NCBI RefSeq assembly: GCF_014647595.1
Contig: NZ_BMPM01000002.1
Span: forward strand, 310,001 to 374,000
DNA: 64,000 nt
Direction: 5' to 3'
Source: Paenarthrobacter histidinolovorans
Lineage (GTDB): Bacteria; Actinomycetota; Actinomycetes; Actinomycetales; Micrococcaceae
Below, piece by piece: positions 55,794 through 64,000 of the stretch. The notes beneath the pieces are model-generated. The model did no database searches. It had not been told where the DNA came from and was given only the letters and a program-made list of their open reading frames with translations. Each line of letters starts with the position of its first letter. Position 1 is the first letter of the stretch. Both the position numbers and the translations under genes were made by a program.

Positions 55794-57500
55794 TTAGTAG
55801 CCCACGGAAACGGGGACCTTTTCAAGTCCTGCCGCAGCATCCTGGATCGCGACGACAGAGACGTCGTTGCGGCCCTGTTTCCCAAGGACCAGCGCGCCGT
55901 AGACGGGATCTCCTGATGCGGAAACAACATATCCAGCTATGACCGAATCTCCGGCTTTTGCAGGGAGCTCAATGACTGACGTGGTGCCCCCGGCAAGGTC
56001 CATGTCAACAGCCTTGCCAACTTTGCCGTCCGCTGTGACCGGGGCATAGCTGACGGTAGCGCGACCTTCGGGCACCCCGAAGCTCAGAGACCGCAGGCCG
56101 TCACGGGGAACGGCAACCAAGTGTTGGCTGCCAAGACGTGACGATGCTGGAGACCAGGCGAAATCGGTGGCATCCTCGGCCTTCGCGCCGCGGGTGACCC
56201 TGGACGATGCCACGAAGGAAACGTCGGAGCTGGCACGGATTGTGTAGCTGCCCGCCGGAACGCCGTCGAGGTTCAGCGTGGCAACAGATCCGCCCTTGAC
56301 CGTCACCACTCCCCCATTGGGAAGCTTCCGCTCACCGTTTGCCCCGTACAAGCTGACCTGGACCACCGCGTCCGTTGATCCCGGAACAGCGATCTGGAGG
56401 GCCGGCACAGCGTCCGTGAATCCGGACTTGGCGGAGAGCGCTTTGATGCCTTCAGCGTCCTGGATGTCGACGCCGGACATCACCTGGAGGTTCGACGGTC
56501 CGTCCCCCGGTGAGAGGTACTCGACGCCCCCGGGAGCAAGCCCGCGCAGTACGCTCTGCTGGATGGTCCCGGCCACCGGACCACCGGTGCTGCGCACGCG
56601 GATCGCCAACTGCGATTCGCCCGGAGCAAGCCCGGCGAGGTTCACGGAGCGGGTGGTTCCCGGCGCCACCAGAAGTCCCCTGGCCCCCGGAGCCTGGATC
56701 TGCCCTCCGTACCCGTAGAGATCAAGGCTCACCGTGGCGGGCGTCTCGGATGAATTGCTGAGATTCAGAACGGCTGTGCGCCCGACGGAGGTATTCGCGC
56801 CCAGCAGCCACGCATCGTTGCTTGGGGGCTGGCACTGCGCGGAGGCAAGGCCACGGAGGTCACCGTCGGTTGCCGAGTAACTGAGGTGGGCGGCCAAGGA
56901 TGCTTGCTCGTTTCCGATGGGCCCGGCTTCCACCACCGTAGGCGAGGTGACCGGACTGATGGAGGCCACCCCGGCCGCCAGCACAGGAGGCCCCGCCGTC
57001 GGAGTGGGAGTGCTTGTGGGAGTCTTGGCAATTTCCGCGACGTTCCCGCCTCCCAGGGCCGTGACCTTGCTGCCGGGAACGGTGCCGGCCGGATTACTCA
57101 GCACCACGGCGTTGAGTGCGCTGGTAGCCGTGGTCGAAACCGGGCTGAAGTCGGCATCCGTGCCCACCACCGTCCCATTGACCAGGCGGGCCGGTTCCGG
57201 GCAAACGCCCAGGGCCCTGCCAGCGGGAACATCCGCCTGTTGCACGTCTGTGCTAGTACCGCCGGAAGGACCGGGAACCATCGAGCTGGCGGCTACAGCG
57301 CCTCCCCCGGCAGCCAGGATCACCACGGCTGAGAGGACACCAGTGACCATGCCCTTGCTGGAGCTTCGGGAGCCTTGGGTGCTGCGCGATGGTTTTTCGC
57401 TGCGGCGCGACTTTTCCTTGGACGATGGTTTGTCCTCGACCGGCGTTTTGCCGGCCGGCTGCGGCGCGTCGTCGGCGTTCTTCTTCTGCTCGTCAGACAC
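55794..57500 (-). CDS. DUF5719 family membrane-anchored protein
   Basis: 568 residues. A basic, serine-rich cytoplasmic tail (1-50) leads to one membrane helix (about 51-75, VTGVLSAVVILAAGGGAVAA). The rest is a large extracytoplasmic beta-rich region, with SEFxGxTAV-like repeats and LNLSNSSETPATVSLDLYG, typical of DUF5719. Function unknown. Its GTG start overlaps the end of the giant glycosyltransferase gene by 8 bases, so translation is coupled. Confidence 0.85.
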   Translation of the reverse strand: MSDEQKKNADDAPQPAGKTPVEDKPSSKEKSRRSEKPSRSTQGSRSSSKGMVTGVLSAVVILAAGGGAVAASSMVPGPSGGTSTDVQQADVPAGRALGVCPEPARLVNGTVVGTDADFSPVSTTATSALNAVVLSNPAGTVPGSKVTALGGGNVAEIAKTPTSTPTPTAGPPVLAAGVASISPVTSPTVVEAGPIGNEQASLAAHLSYSATDGDLRGLASAQCQPPSNDAWLLGANTSVGRTAVLNLSNSSETPATVSLDLYGYGGQIQAPGARGLLVAPGTTRSVNLAGLAPGESQLAIRVRSTGGPVAGTIQQSVLRGLAPGGVEYLSPGDGPSNLQVMSGVDIQDAEGIKALSAKSGFTDAVPALQIAVPGSTDAVVQVSLYGANGERKLPNGGVVTVKGGSVATLNLDGVPAGSYTIRASSDVSFVASSRVTRGAKAEDATDFAWSPASSRLGSQHLVAVPRDGLRSLSFGVPEGRATVSYAPVTADGKVGKAVDMDLAGGTTSVIELPAKAGDSVIAGYVVSASGDPVYGALVLGKQGRNDVSVVAIQDAAAGLEKVPVSVGY

Positions 57501-60500
57501 TGCTGTACTCCTTACGGAGGGAGACTTCGTCCCTCGACATGCCGGTACGGGAACGGCGGGCAGGCATGGGAATCGCCAGCAGGACTGTCAAGGCAATCAC
57601 TACCACCTGCAGGATCCCGAGCCACACGGCCCACGGGTTCGCATAGCGGATCTCCAGCTGTCCACCACCGGCCGGCAGTTCGAACGCCTGGGACCACCCG
57701 GATGTTGTTGCCTGAAGCTGCTTACCGTCCAGCGTGGCCGTCCAGCCGGGATCGGATCGCTCAGCCACCACGATCTTCCTGCCCTCCTCGCCGGAGGGGA
57801 CGCTGGCGCTGACGTTCACATCGTCCGACGGCACCGTACCCACAGTGCTTCCCTGGGCGTCGATGATACGGACACGATGTGCCGTCTCGGCCGCGCCCGC
57901 AGCGGGCTGCCCACGCGGTGTTACCCGCCAGAGCCACCCGGCGTCGGTTTGGCCCACAGCTACCAGCCCCGGGACTGCGTCGATCCTGCTCGCCGTCAGT
58001 TGGGCAGCATTGTCTGCGGCCTTCAGCACCACGAATCCGGCACCGAGTTGCTCGAGGTCGGGACGCGGGTCAACGCCGGTGCTTGCCACGATCGTGGCCA
58101 CAGCCCGCCGGAGGGACGCCGTGGCAGAGTCATCGCTCGTTATTTCCTCACGTCCGGGAGCGCCAATGATGGTTCTGGCCGAGGCGATGGTGGACAGGCT
58201 GTCCAGAGTTGTTCCGGCCCCGCGCATGAGCGAGGAGGTAAAGGCACCTTGCTCGCCGCTGGTGATCACCAGTGTGCGCGTCCGCTCGGGTCCTTGGCCA
58301 CGGTCGACGGCGGTAGCGGGCAGTGTGCCCGATTCCGCCGGCCATACCTGACGCGGGGCTCCCAGGGACGAGGCCGCCTGCCGGGCCGCCGGGGCAGCCG
58401 GGGAACCGGTGGAGGTCGAGGGCTGCAGGACGTTTTGCGCAGCCCAGGCACCCATTCCTGCCAGTGGTCCGGCGACGAGAAGAGTAACAACCACACCGGA
58501 CGCGACGCGGCGCAGCGGGAGCTTTCGGCGGGCAGGATCGGATGCCCTGCGGCTCGCCGAAAAGAGTTTCTCCGCGCCGAGCAAGGCAGCCCCGAGCAGC
58601 AGCATGCCGGAGGCTGAAACAGCCGGACCGGTAAACGGACCGACAATGACGTTGTTGTTGACGCCGGTGGCCACGTGCCCCACCAACCAGGCGCTGGCCA
58701 AAGTTGCCAGCGCAGCCAACCAGAACACCCTGGCCAGCGCAGTGCGCTTGCCGGGGAGGAACAGCGATGCCACCGCCAGCAGCAAGACCGGAGCACCAAT
58801 CAGCAAAGCCAGGATCAAGGCCCACGGTGCAGCCCCGGGGCCGAACACCGAAAGTCCCGTCAGGCCGCCGTCGATGCTGAAGGCCAGAGGCTGGCCGAGA
58901 AGCTGCTGCCACAATGGAGCGGCATCAAAAGCAAGGGGAAGTCCAGGGTCAGCAAGCAAGGACCGCGGCCTGTCGAGGACGGAAATGCCGTACGGCAGGA
59001 ACAGGGCAAGAGTCGGAAGCAATGACCACCACATGGTCTTGCCGCGCTGCCCCAAAACTACGGCAGCAAGGATCACTGCAACGGCGATGGGGCCCAGCAA
59101 TGATGGCGCGGAAGCAGTAACAACGGCCATCACCAGACCGGCGGCCGCTGCTGCAGTCCAGGACGGTGTCCCGTTGATGCCGGGCTTGCCGCGAAGAGGG
59201 GCCGGGAGTCGGCCAGGAACGGCTGACTCGCCTCGCCGCGCGGCGCCCGCAGTGCTGGCGCCCGCAGTGCTGGATTGCGCAGTGCTGGATTGGCCGATGG
59301 CGGATCCGGACGCCCGCACCAGGGCCAGCAGCAGCAACGGCATCATGATGTGCGCAACGAGGGCACCGACGCGGCCTTCGTTGATGGCGATCAACAGGGT
59401 CGGCGCACCGGCCCACAGCAACGCCGCGACGGTCCGGAACCGGCGCTTGGTGGTCAAGGCACCGGACGCGAACCACGCTCCGACGGCGGACAACGGCATC
59501 GCCAGGATGAGGAGCCATGCCATGGAGGCATTCGCGTCCCCGCCACCAATGACGGACAGCACCCACAGGACGTAGCCAAAAGGATCCCCGTGGCCCGGAA
59601 GGCCGGCGCCCAGGGAAATCCACCAGGTGGAGGCGTTGGCCCAGATCTCGGCCGGCGACCCTGAAAGCGGGAGAAGCCCGCCCCCGGTGACCGCACCGGA
59701 GCGGAGGAGCCCCAGCAAACCAACCAAGGCTGCTGCCAGGGCAACGCAGGCGGCCGCCACAGCACCCGTGCCCACCCAGCCACGTTCGTTCGTGGCCAAG
59801 GCGGCGAAGTCGTCAGCGGCATCTCCGCTTGGTTCGGGAGCCAGCAGGTCGCTGACGGGCGCGGAATCCTCGGCCGGCCGGATGGCTTCCAACAAGGACC
59901 GGCGGTTGGCGCGGACTTCGCGTGTTGGTGTCTGCAGGCCCCTCACGACGGAACGGTGGACCCGCCGGGTTTTCGCAGCTGCGCGGCGCCCTCTTGCAAC
60001 CGCCACAGGACGAATCAACGCAGCAAGTGTGGCAGTGAACTGGGAGAAGCCATACCCGGGCTCCTTCACCAGGATGCTGAGCACCAGGCGGACAATGGCG
60101 CCGAACAACGCTCCAAGGGCCTGGAACGGCACGTTCCACCAGGGCGTGTGCTTGAGGCGCAGATGAATCTGGGCTTTGCGCGCTGCCGAGGACGTCCCCA
60201 GGCCATGCGGCCGGTGCTCAACGTGGAACATCCGGGCGCTTGGCACAACCACTACACGGTTTCCGGCGAGCCAGTTCCGCCAGCAAAAATCGACGTCGTC
60301 GCCGCTGCCGGGCAGCGCGGGATCGAAGCCATCCAACTGCTCCCAGACATCGCGTCGGATAAGCATGCCCGCCGAGTTGACTGCGAACGTGTCGGAACGG
60401 GCGTCGTACTGTCCTTGGTCGACCTCATCGGCGTCAATCAGCGTGAGGCGCTCGGCCCAGCGGCTCGTTGAGAGTCCCACATCCACCAAGTGCCGGTCGT

Positions 60501-60897
60501 TGTCCCATCCGAGCTGCTTGCAGCCGGCAACGGTGACCGAGGGGGCGCGCTCGACGGCGTGGAGCAGCTCGGCCAACGCATCCGGCGCTGGGGCGGCGTC
60601 GTCATGCAGGAGCCAGATCCACTCCAGGCTCCGGCTGTCCCCGGACGGAGCAGCAGCGGGAGCCAGCTCCTGCAGCCCCGCACGGACAGCCGCGCCAAAG
60701 CCCGACTTGGCTTGGTGGAAGGTGGTGGCATTGCCGGAGCCAAAAGCCTCCCGGAGCAGATCCAGGGAGTTGTCCGTGGAACCTGTATCAACGCCAATGG
60801 CGGCATCTGCCGAACGCGTCTGGTCCGACAATGCCGCCAATGTCCTGGGCAGATAGTTCCCGCCGTCGTGGGAGACCACGACGGCGGTAACGTGCAC
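57493..60897 (-). CDS. giant membrane glycosyltransferase family 2 protein
   Basis: About 1,134 residues. The N-terminal ~280 residues are a GT-A domain: DTGSTDNS (37-44), LLHDDAAPAPDAL (metal-binding region), then GSGDDVDFCWRNWLAGN. The rest has about 12-14 membrane helices in two groups plus an extracytoplasmic segment near the end (ERSDPGWTATLDGK, resembling the YfhO-type mannosyl/GPI-transferase outer domain). This layout suits an enzyme that adds a sugar and moves it across the membrane. GTG start at 60897, 11 bp after the whiB stop. Its stop overlaps DUF5719. Substrate unknown. Confidence 0.9.
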   Translation of the reverse strand: MHVTAVVVSHDGGNYLPRTLAALSDQTRSADAAIGVDTGSTDNSLDLLREAFGSGNATTFHQAKSGFGAAVRAGLQELAPAAAPSGDSRSLEWIWLLHDDAAPAPDALAELLHAVERAPSVTVAGCKQLGWDNDRHLVDVGLSTSRWAERLTLIDADEVDQGQYDARSDTFAVNSAGMLIRRDVWEQLDGFDPALPGSGDDVDFCWRNWLAGNRVVVVPSARMFHVEHRPHGLGTSSAARKAQIHLRLKHTPWWNVPFQALGALFGAIVRLVLSILVKEPGYGFSQFTATLAALIRPVAVARGRRAAAKTRRVHRSVVRGLQTPTREVRANRRSLLEAIRPAEDSAPVSDLLAPEPSGDAADDFAALATNERGWVGTGAVAAACVALAAALVGLLGLLRSGAVTGGGLLPLSGSPAEIWANASTWWISLGAGLPGHGDPFGYVLWVLSVIGGGDANASMAWLLILAMPLSAVGAWFASGALTTKRRFRTVAALLWAGAPTLLIAINEGRVGALVAHIMMPLLLLALVRASGSAIGQSSTAQSSTAGASTAGAARRGESAVPGRLPAPLRGKPGINGTPSWTAAAAAGLVMAVVTASAPSLLGPIAVAVILAAVVLGQRGKTMWWSLLPTLALFLPYGISVLDRPRSLLADPGLPLAFDAAPLWQQLLGQPLAFSIDGGLTGLSVFGPGAAPWALILALLIGAPVLLLAVASLFLPGKRTALARVFWLAALATLASAWLVGHVATGVNNNVIVGPFTGPAVSASGMLLLGAALLGAEKLFSASRRASDPARRKLPLRRVASGVVVTLLVAGPLAGMGAWAAQNVLQPSTSTGSPAAPAARQAASSLGAPRQVWPAESGTLPATAVDRGQGPERTRTLVITSGEQGAFTSSLMRGAGTTLDSLSTIASARTIIGAPGREEITSDDSATASLRRAVATIVASTGVDPRPDLEQLGAGFVVLKAADNAAQLTASRIDAVPGLVAVGQTDAGWLWRVTPRGQPAAGAAETAHRVRIIDAQGSTVGTVPSDDVNVSASVPSGEEGRKIVVAERSDPGWTATLDGKQLQATTSGWSQAFELPAGGGQLEIRYANPWAVWLGILQVVVIALTVLLAIPMPARRSRTGMSRDEVSLRKEYSSV

Positions 60898-60908
60898 TTC
60901 CTTGAGAA

Positions 60909-61454
60909 TTAGACCGCTCGCTTCCTTAGCCGACGGCGCTCCCGCTCGGAAAGCCCGCCCCAAATACCAAACCGCTCGTCATTGGCGAGGGCATACTCCA
61001 AGCACTGCGAGCGAACGTTGCATGCTCCGCATACTTTCTTGGCATCCCTGGTTGATCCGCCCTTTTCAGGGAAGAACGCTTCAGGATCGGTCTGCGCGCA
61101 CAGCGCGTCCGTTTGCCAGCCAAGTTCACCTTCATCATCGAAATCCCCTTGGCCGGGGAGACCGATCCATACGGGCTGCCCAGGCGTCTCAAGCGGACGG
61201 CGCAGCTCCATGGGAGGATCGTCGAGGTCTTCTTCCGGGCCGGCGGGCAGATCACCGATCAAAGCCTCATGTGCTGCGAGGAGGGCTGTTGCCTGGTCCT
61301 CCAAAGACTGCTGCACATTCTGGTTGTATCGGTCTGCCGCTTCCGGATCGGCGGGATCTACGTACCAGTCTCCCGGCACTTCCCGCGAACGGTATTTCAC
61401 CGACGCATGTTCTGCGACGACTGCATCTTCCTGGATACGCAACGCTTGCCCCAT
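60909..61454 (-). CDS. WhiB-family [4Fe-4S] transcriptional regulator (WhiB2-like)
   Basis: 181 residues, long for a WhiB protein because of a ~100-residue acidic N-terminal extension. The Fe-S ligands are Cys119, Cys142, Cys145 and Cys151 (spacing 22, 2 and 5). The turn FGIWGGLSE and the basic C-terminus RERRRLRKRAV complete the family. Context (DUF3499, metallopeptidase and glycosyltransferase alongside) matches the WhiB2/WhmD locus, which controls division and septation in related bacteria. AGGAGGG lies 6 bases ahead of the ATG. Confidence 0.93.
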   Translation of the reverse strand: MGQALRIQEDAVVAEHASVKYRSREVPGDWYVDPADPEAADRYNQNVQQSLEDQATALLAAHEALIGDLPAGPEEDLDDPPMELRRPLETPGQPVWIGLPGQGDFDDEGELGWQTDALCAQTDPEAFFPEKGGSTRDAKKVCGACNVRSQCLEYALANDERFGIWGGLSERERRRLRKRAV

Positions 61455-61830
61455 GGCGTCCCTCCTGAGTTTGCAGCTGCTGCTTGGATGTGTTTCCGAT
61501 TCCCGGTGGTGTCCCGGTTGTCTGCGCAGCGGCGTTGATTACTAATTACACGCGTGTAACTACCCGCCAGTCAAGCCGCGCCGGGATAATAATCAAGATG
61601 CTGTGGAAAAGTGGGATGCGCCACGCCCAACATCCGTGCCGCAGCTTCCGCGGATTGGCGCGGGAAATGGAAGCATGGGATCGGTTGAGGTTAACTTTCG
61701 TTGAATTTCCGCGGCAATAGGCGCAGCGCCCTCCCGATGCCCAGCGAATGGACAAACTTCGATGTGTCGCAATTCACATCCATGGTGACCTGCCCGGAGT
61801 GGCGCGGGACCTGCGTGGCAAGATTGATCC
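61455..61830. other. whiB - TIGR03089 divergent intergenic region
   Basis: No gene found. The left part carries the whiB leader and promoter; the right part, upstream of 61831, has a moderately AT-rich patch (61680-61720, TTGAGGTTAACTTTCGTTG) that could be the promoter of the plus-strand gene. No other structure is clear. Confidence 0.5.
61545..61574 (-). promoter_or_regulatory. whiB promoter with overlapping perfect palindrome
   Basis: On the minus strand TTGACT (-35, 61569-61574), an 18-base spacer and TGTAAT (-10, 61545-61550) form a good housekeeping-type promoter about 90 bp ahead of the whiB start. A perfect 14-bp palindrome TTACACGCGTGTAA (61546-61559) covers the -10 box and spacer, where a bound repressor would block RNA polymerase. 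Confidence 0.6.
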
Positions 61831-62526
61831 ATGAGCATTCCGGCAGTGAACTTGATGACCGCCCTGAGGTCCGGGCATTCCACCTCGCCCAGGCTCACCT
61901 GGTACGGCCCTGATTCCGAGCGTGTTGAACTCTCAGGGCGGGTCCTGGACAACTGGGTGGCCAAAACAAGCAACCTGCTGCAGGACGAGCTCGACGCCGA
62001 ACCCGGAATGGCCATCCGGCTCGATCTCCCCGCCCACTGGAAATCCTTCGTGTGGGCGCTTGCCGCCTGGCAGCTGGGCATGGAAGTGGTGATGGACGGC
62101 ACCTCAGCGGAACTGCTGGTGACCGATACGCCCGACGACGACGGACGGGCAGGCTTCGACGCGGTCGTCGCCGTGCCGCTCGCCGCGCTTGCGATGCGCT
62201 GGCCGGGCGAGCTGCCATCCGGCGTCGTGGATTACGCGGCGGAAGTCCGCTCCCACGGCGACGTATTCATGGCGCATGACGAACCGGACGCAGGGAGCCT
62301 TGCGGTGCGCGGGACGGCCGGACACCCGCACTCGGCCCTCCTCGAGGAATTTGCCACCGCACAGGAACCCGGCGTCCGGCTCCTGGTCCGCACCGGCGAT
62401 GGCCTGGAGTCATGCCTCTCGGCCGCGCTGGGAGCCTGGAAAGAGGACGGCTCCGTAGTGCTGGTGCACCATGATGTCGCGGTCACCGAGCACCTTCTGG
62501 ACAACGAGCGCGTCAGCCGGCCCTAG
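61831..62526 (+). CDS. TIGR03089 family protein
   Basis: 231 residues. LMTALRSGHSTSPRLTWYGP and VLDNWVAKTSNLLQDELDAE, then HWKSFVWALAAWQLG match TIGR03089, an actinobacterial protein resembling the N-terminal part of AMP-binding enzymes without the catalytic motifs. Function unknown. It diverges from whiB and converges on the GtrA gene, 40 bp apart. Confidence 0.85.
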   Translation: MSIPAVNLMTALRSGHSTSPRLTWYGPDSERVELSGRVLDNWVAKTSNLLQDELDAEPGMAIRLDLPAHWKSFVWALAAWQLGMEVVMDGTSAELLVTDTPDDDGRAGFDAVVAVPLAALAMRWPGELPSGVVDYAAEVRSHGDVFMAHDEPDAGSLAVRGTAGHPHSALLEEFATAQEPGVRLLVRTGDGLESCLSAALGAWKEDGSVVLVHHDVAVTEHLLDNERVSRP

Positions 62527-62566
62527 CGCCTCGTGGCGCGGAGGTTGGCCAGGTTTTTCAGGTGAG

Positions 62567-63133
62567 TCAGGGTTTTTTGACCGAAGGGAACTCGCCGGTC
62601 GAGGGGTTGCCTGCTCCGGCTTCAGCTCCGGCTTTGGCCTTGGGGTGCATGTCCAGCAGTTCGTGGTCGTGCGAGAACTCGGGTTCCTGGTCGAGTTCCT
62701 TGTTGAAGACGAGGAAGCGGTAGGCGAAGAACCGGACCACTGTCGCCACCAGGATGCCCACCACGCCGGCCGCGAAAAGCATGTTCTTGTCAGTGATGTT
62801 CAACCAGTAGTTGGCAATGAACGTGAAGCCGGTCGAGATACCGATGCCGATTCCGTTGATAATGACGAACATCACGAACTCGCGCACGACGTTGTCCTGC
62901 CGGCGGTGCCGGAACGTCCAGAACCGGTTGGCAATCCACGAGAAGATTGTCGCCACCACGGCACCCACAAAACGCGCCTTGGATGGGCTGTCGGTCATGG
63001 GACCATGCATCAGGTAATACGTGAGGCCGTTGTCGATGACGAAAGCAACACCACCAACAGCGCCGAACTTGGCTACTTCGCGCCAGAAAAGCGAAGCAAG
63101 TCCGCGGATGCGATCTGCAAGTGTGGTGATCAT
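62567..63133 (-). CDS. GtrA-family membrane protein
   Basis: 188 residues with four membrane helices (about 22-40, 55-72, 85-105 and 115-138). FGAVGGVAFVIDNGLTYYLM and FSWIANRFWTFRHRR are the family signature. GtrA proteins are thought to flip or support polyprenyl-linked sugars across the membrane. The C-terminal ~50 residues are soluble, rich in alanine and lysine. It lies divergent to purK, a common pairing in this group; 179 bp separate the starts. Confidence 0.92.
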   Translation of the reverse strand: MITTLADRIRGLASLFWREVAKFGAVGGVAFVIDNGLTYYLMHGPMTDSPSKARFVGAVVATIFSWIANRFWTFRHRRQDNVVREFVMFVIINGIGIGISTGFTFIANYWLNITDKNMLFAAGVVGILVATVVRFFAYRFLVFNKELDQEPEFSHDHELLDMHPKAKAGAEAGAGNPSTGEFPSVKKP

Positions 63134-63312
63134 GACCCTCCATGGCCGTTGAAAGTGGGCCGATGGGCCTCGACCATTTTAGCGCCGATTTCCAAGCGCT
63201 GCCCGGGAGTACGCTGTGAGAACGCCAATACAGTGGCGGGAACTGACCATAAATGGCGCCAAAAGGGCGGCAGAATCAGTGATCCCCCTGCCGGTTCGGT
63301 AGGCTGAACCTT

Positions 63313-64000
63313 GTGACTTTTCCAGTAATTGGCGTTGTTGGCGGCGGCCAACTCGCACGAATGATGGCTCCGCCCGCTACCGCACTGGGCTTTGAACTCC
63401 GCGTTTTGGCCGAAGGCGAGGACGTTTCGGCTGTGGCAGCTGTGGCAACAGCGCCCATTGGCGACTACAAGGACCTCAACGCCCTTCTTGAGTTCTCCAA
63501 AGGCCTGGACGTATTGACGTTCGATCACGAACACGTCCCCACCGGGCACCTGAGGGCACTGTTGGACGCGGGCGTCAATGTCCAGCCCGGTCCCGATGCC
63601 CTGGTCAACGCGCAGGACAAGCTCGTCATGCGGGCAGCAATCGACCGCCTTGGCCTGCCCAACCCCGAATGGTCGGCCGTGCACACGGTTGATGAGCTGG
63701 TTGCCTTCGGCGACAGGATCGGCTGGCCCGTGGTGCTGAAGACACCCCGCGGCGGCTACGACGGCAAGGGCGTCAGAATTGTCGATTCCGCCCAGGAGGC
63801 CCTGGACACCAACGACTGGTTCCAGGCCATGAGCCCCCTGCTGGCCGAAGCGAAGGTGGAGTTCAGCCGCGAACTGTCCGCCCTGGTGGCCCGCACGCCC
63901 AGTGGTGAGTCCCGGGCATGGCCGGTGGTCCACACCATCCAGGTGGACGGGGTCTGCGACGAAGTCATCGCCCCGGCACAGAACATTCCCGTGGAAGTGG
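63313..64000 (+). CDS. purK: N5-carboxyaminoimidazole ribonucleotide synthase, 5' part
   Basis: The first 229 codons; the gene continues past the window. GTG start at 63313. VIGVVGGGQLARMMAPPATA is the N-terminal ATP-grasp start. VLTFDHEHVP and NAQDKLVMRAAIDRLGLPNP and VVLKTPRGGYDGKG are the ATP-binding motifs. PurK converts AIR, ATP and bicarbonate to N5-CAIR in purine synthesis. In related genomes purE follows, outside this window. Confidence 0.95.
   Translation, partial: MTFPVIGVVGGGQLARMMAPPATALGFELRVLAEGEDVSAVAAVATAPIGDYKDLNALLEFSKGLDVLTFDHEHVPTGHLRALLDAGVNVQPGPDALVNAQDKLVMRAAIDRLGLPNPEWSAVHTVDELVAFGDRIGWPVVLKTPRGGYDGKGVRIVDSAQEALDTNDWFQAMSPLLAEAKVEFSRELSALVARTPSGESRAWPVVHTIQVDGVCDEVIAPAQNIPVEV

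Overview
The window is high-GC actinobacterial chromosome. Gene content (WhiB regulator, Rpf with a Trm112/DUF3499/WhiB block, SufU/SufS, TIGR03089, DUF222-HNH, SCO4848-like and DUF2505 proteins) and protein style point to Micrococcaceae, most likely Arthrobacter or Paenarthrobacter. That is inference from family recognition, not from a search. Most of the window is ordinary chromosomal backbone. I see no prophage, insertion sequence, CRISPR array, rRNA operon or plasmid function.

Layout. 1-14.8 kb: the tail of a putative lipase-like gene, an FAD oxidoreductase, a DUF222/HNH protein, deoC, small membrane proteins, a YdjM-type hydrolase behind mfd, an SDR protein, DUF2505, nhaA, and sufS-sufU. 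14.8-23.4 kb: three very large paralogous ATPase proteins in tandem on the minus strand. Two end in LuxR helix-turn-helix domains and one does not; this is the most unusual region. 23.5-28 kb: pth, rplY, prs and glmU on the minus strand, with tRNA-Gln(UUG) ahead of glmU. 28-35.4 kb: TetR and VOC proteins, an ABC-F ATPase, and the tatD-rpf-rsmA-ispE cluster. 35.6-40.7 kb: a MoxR/DUF58/transglutaminase operon. 40.8-47.1 kb: gabD-like dehydrogenase, rsmI, and a protein O-mannosyltransferase followed by an acyl-CoA ligase. 47.2-52.7 kb: membrane proteins (TIGR01906, SpoIIM, RDD), a cysteine-rich pentapeptide protein and an L,D-transpeptidase. 52.8-61.5 kb: ahcY, Trm112, DUF3499, a metallopeptidase-family protein, DUF5719, a giant membrane glycosyltransferase and whiB. 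61.8-64 kb: TIGR03089, GtrA and the start of purK, which runs off the window.

How the genes work together. Several blocks serve the envelope: glmU (UDP-GlcNAc), rpf and the L,D-transpeptidase (peptidoglycan remodelling), Pmt, and the GT2-DUF5719 pair with GtrA. SufS and SufU form a sulfur-transfer pair. Mfd, Pth, RsmA, RsmI, L25 and Trm112 serve genome and translation maintenance.

Noncoding signals worth attention are three long palindromic intergenic elements of unlike sequence, a promoter with a 14-bp perfect palindrome ahead of whiB, a structured leader ahead of rpf, and a strong dyad in the 613-bp gap inside the tandem regulator cluster.
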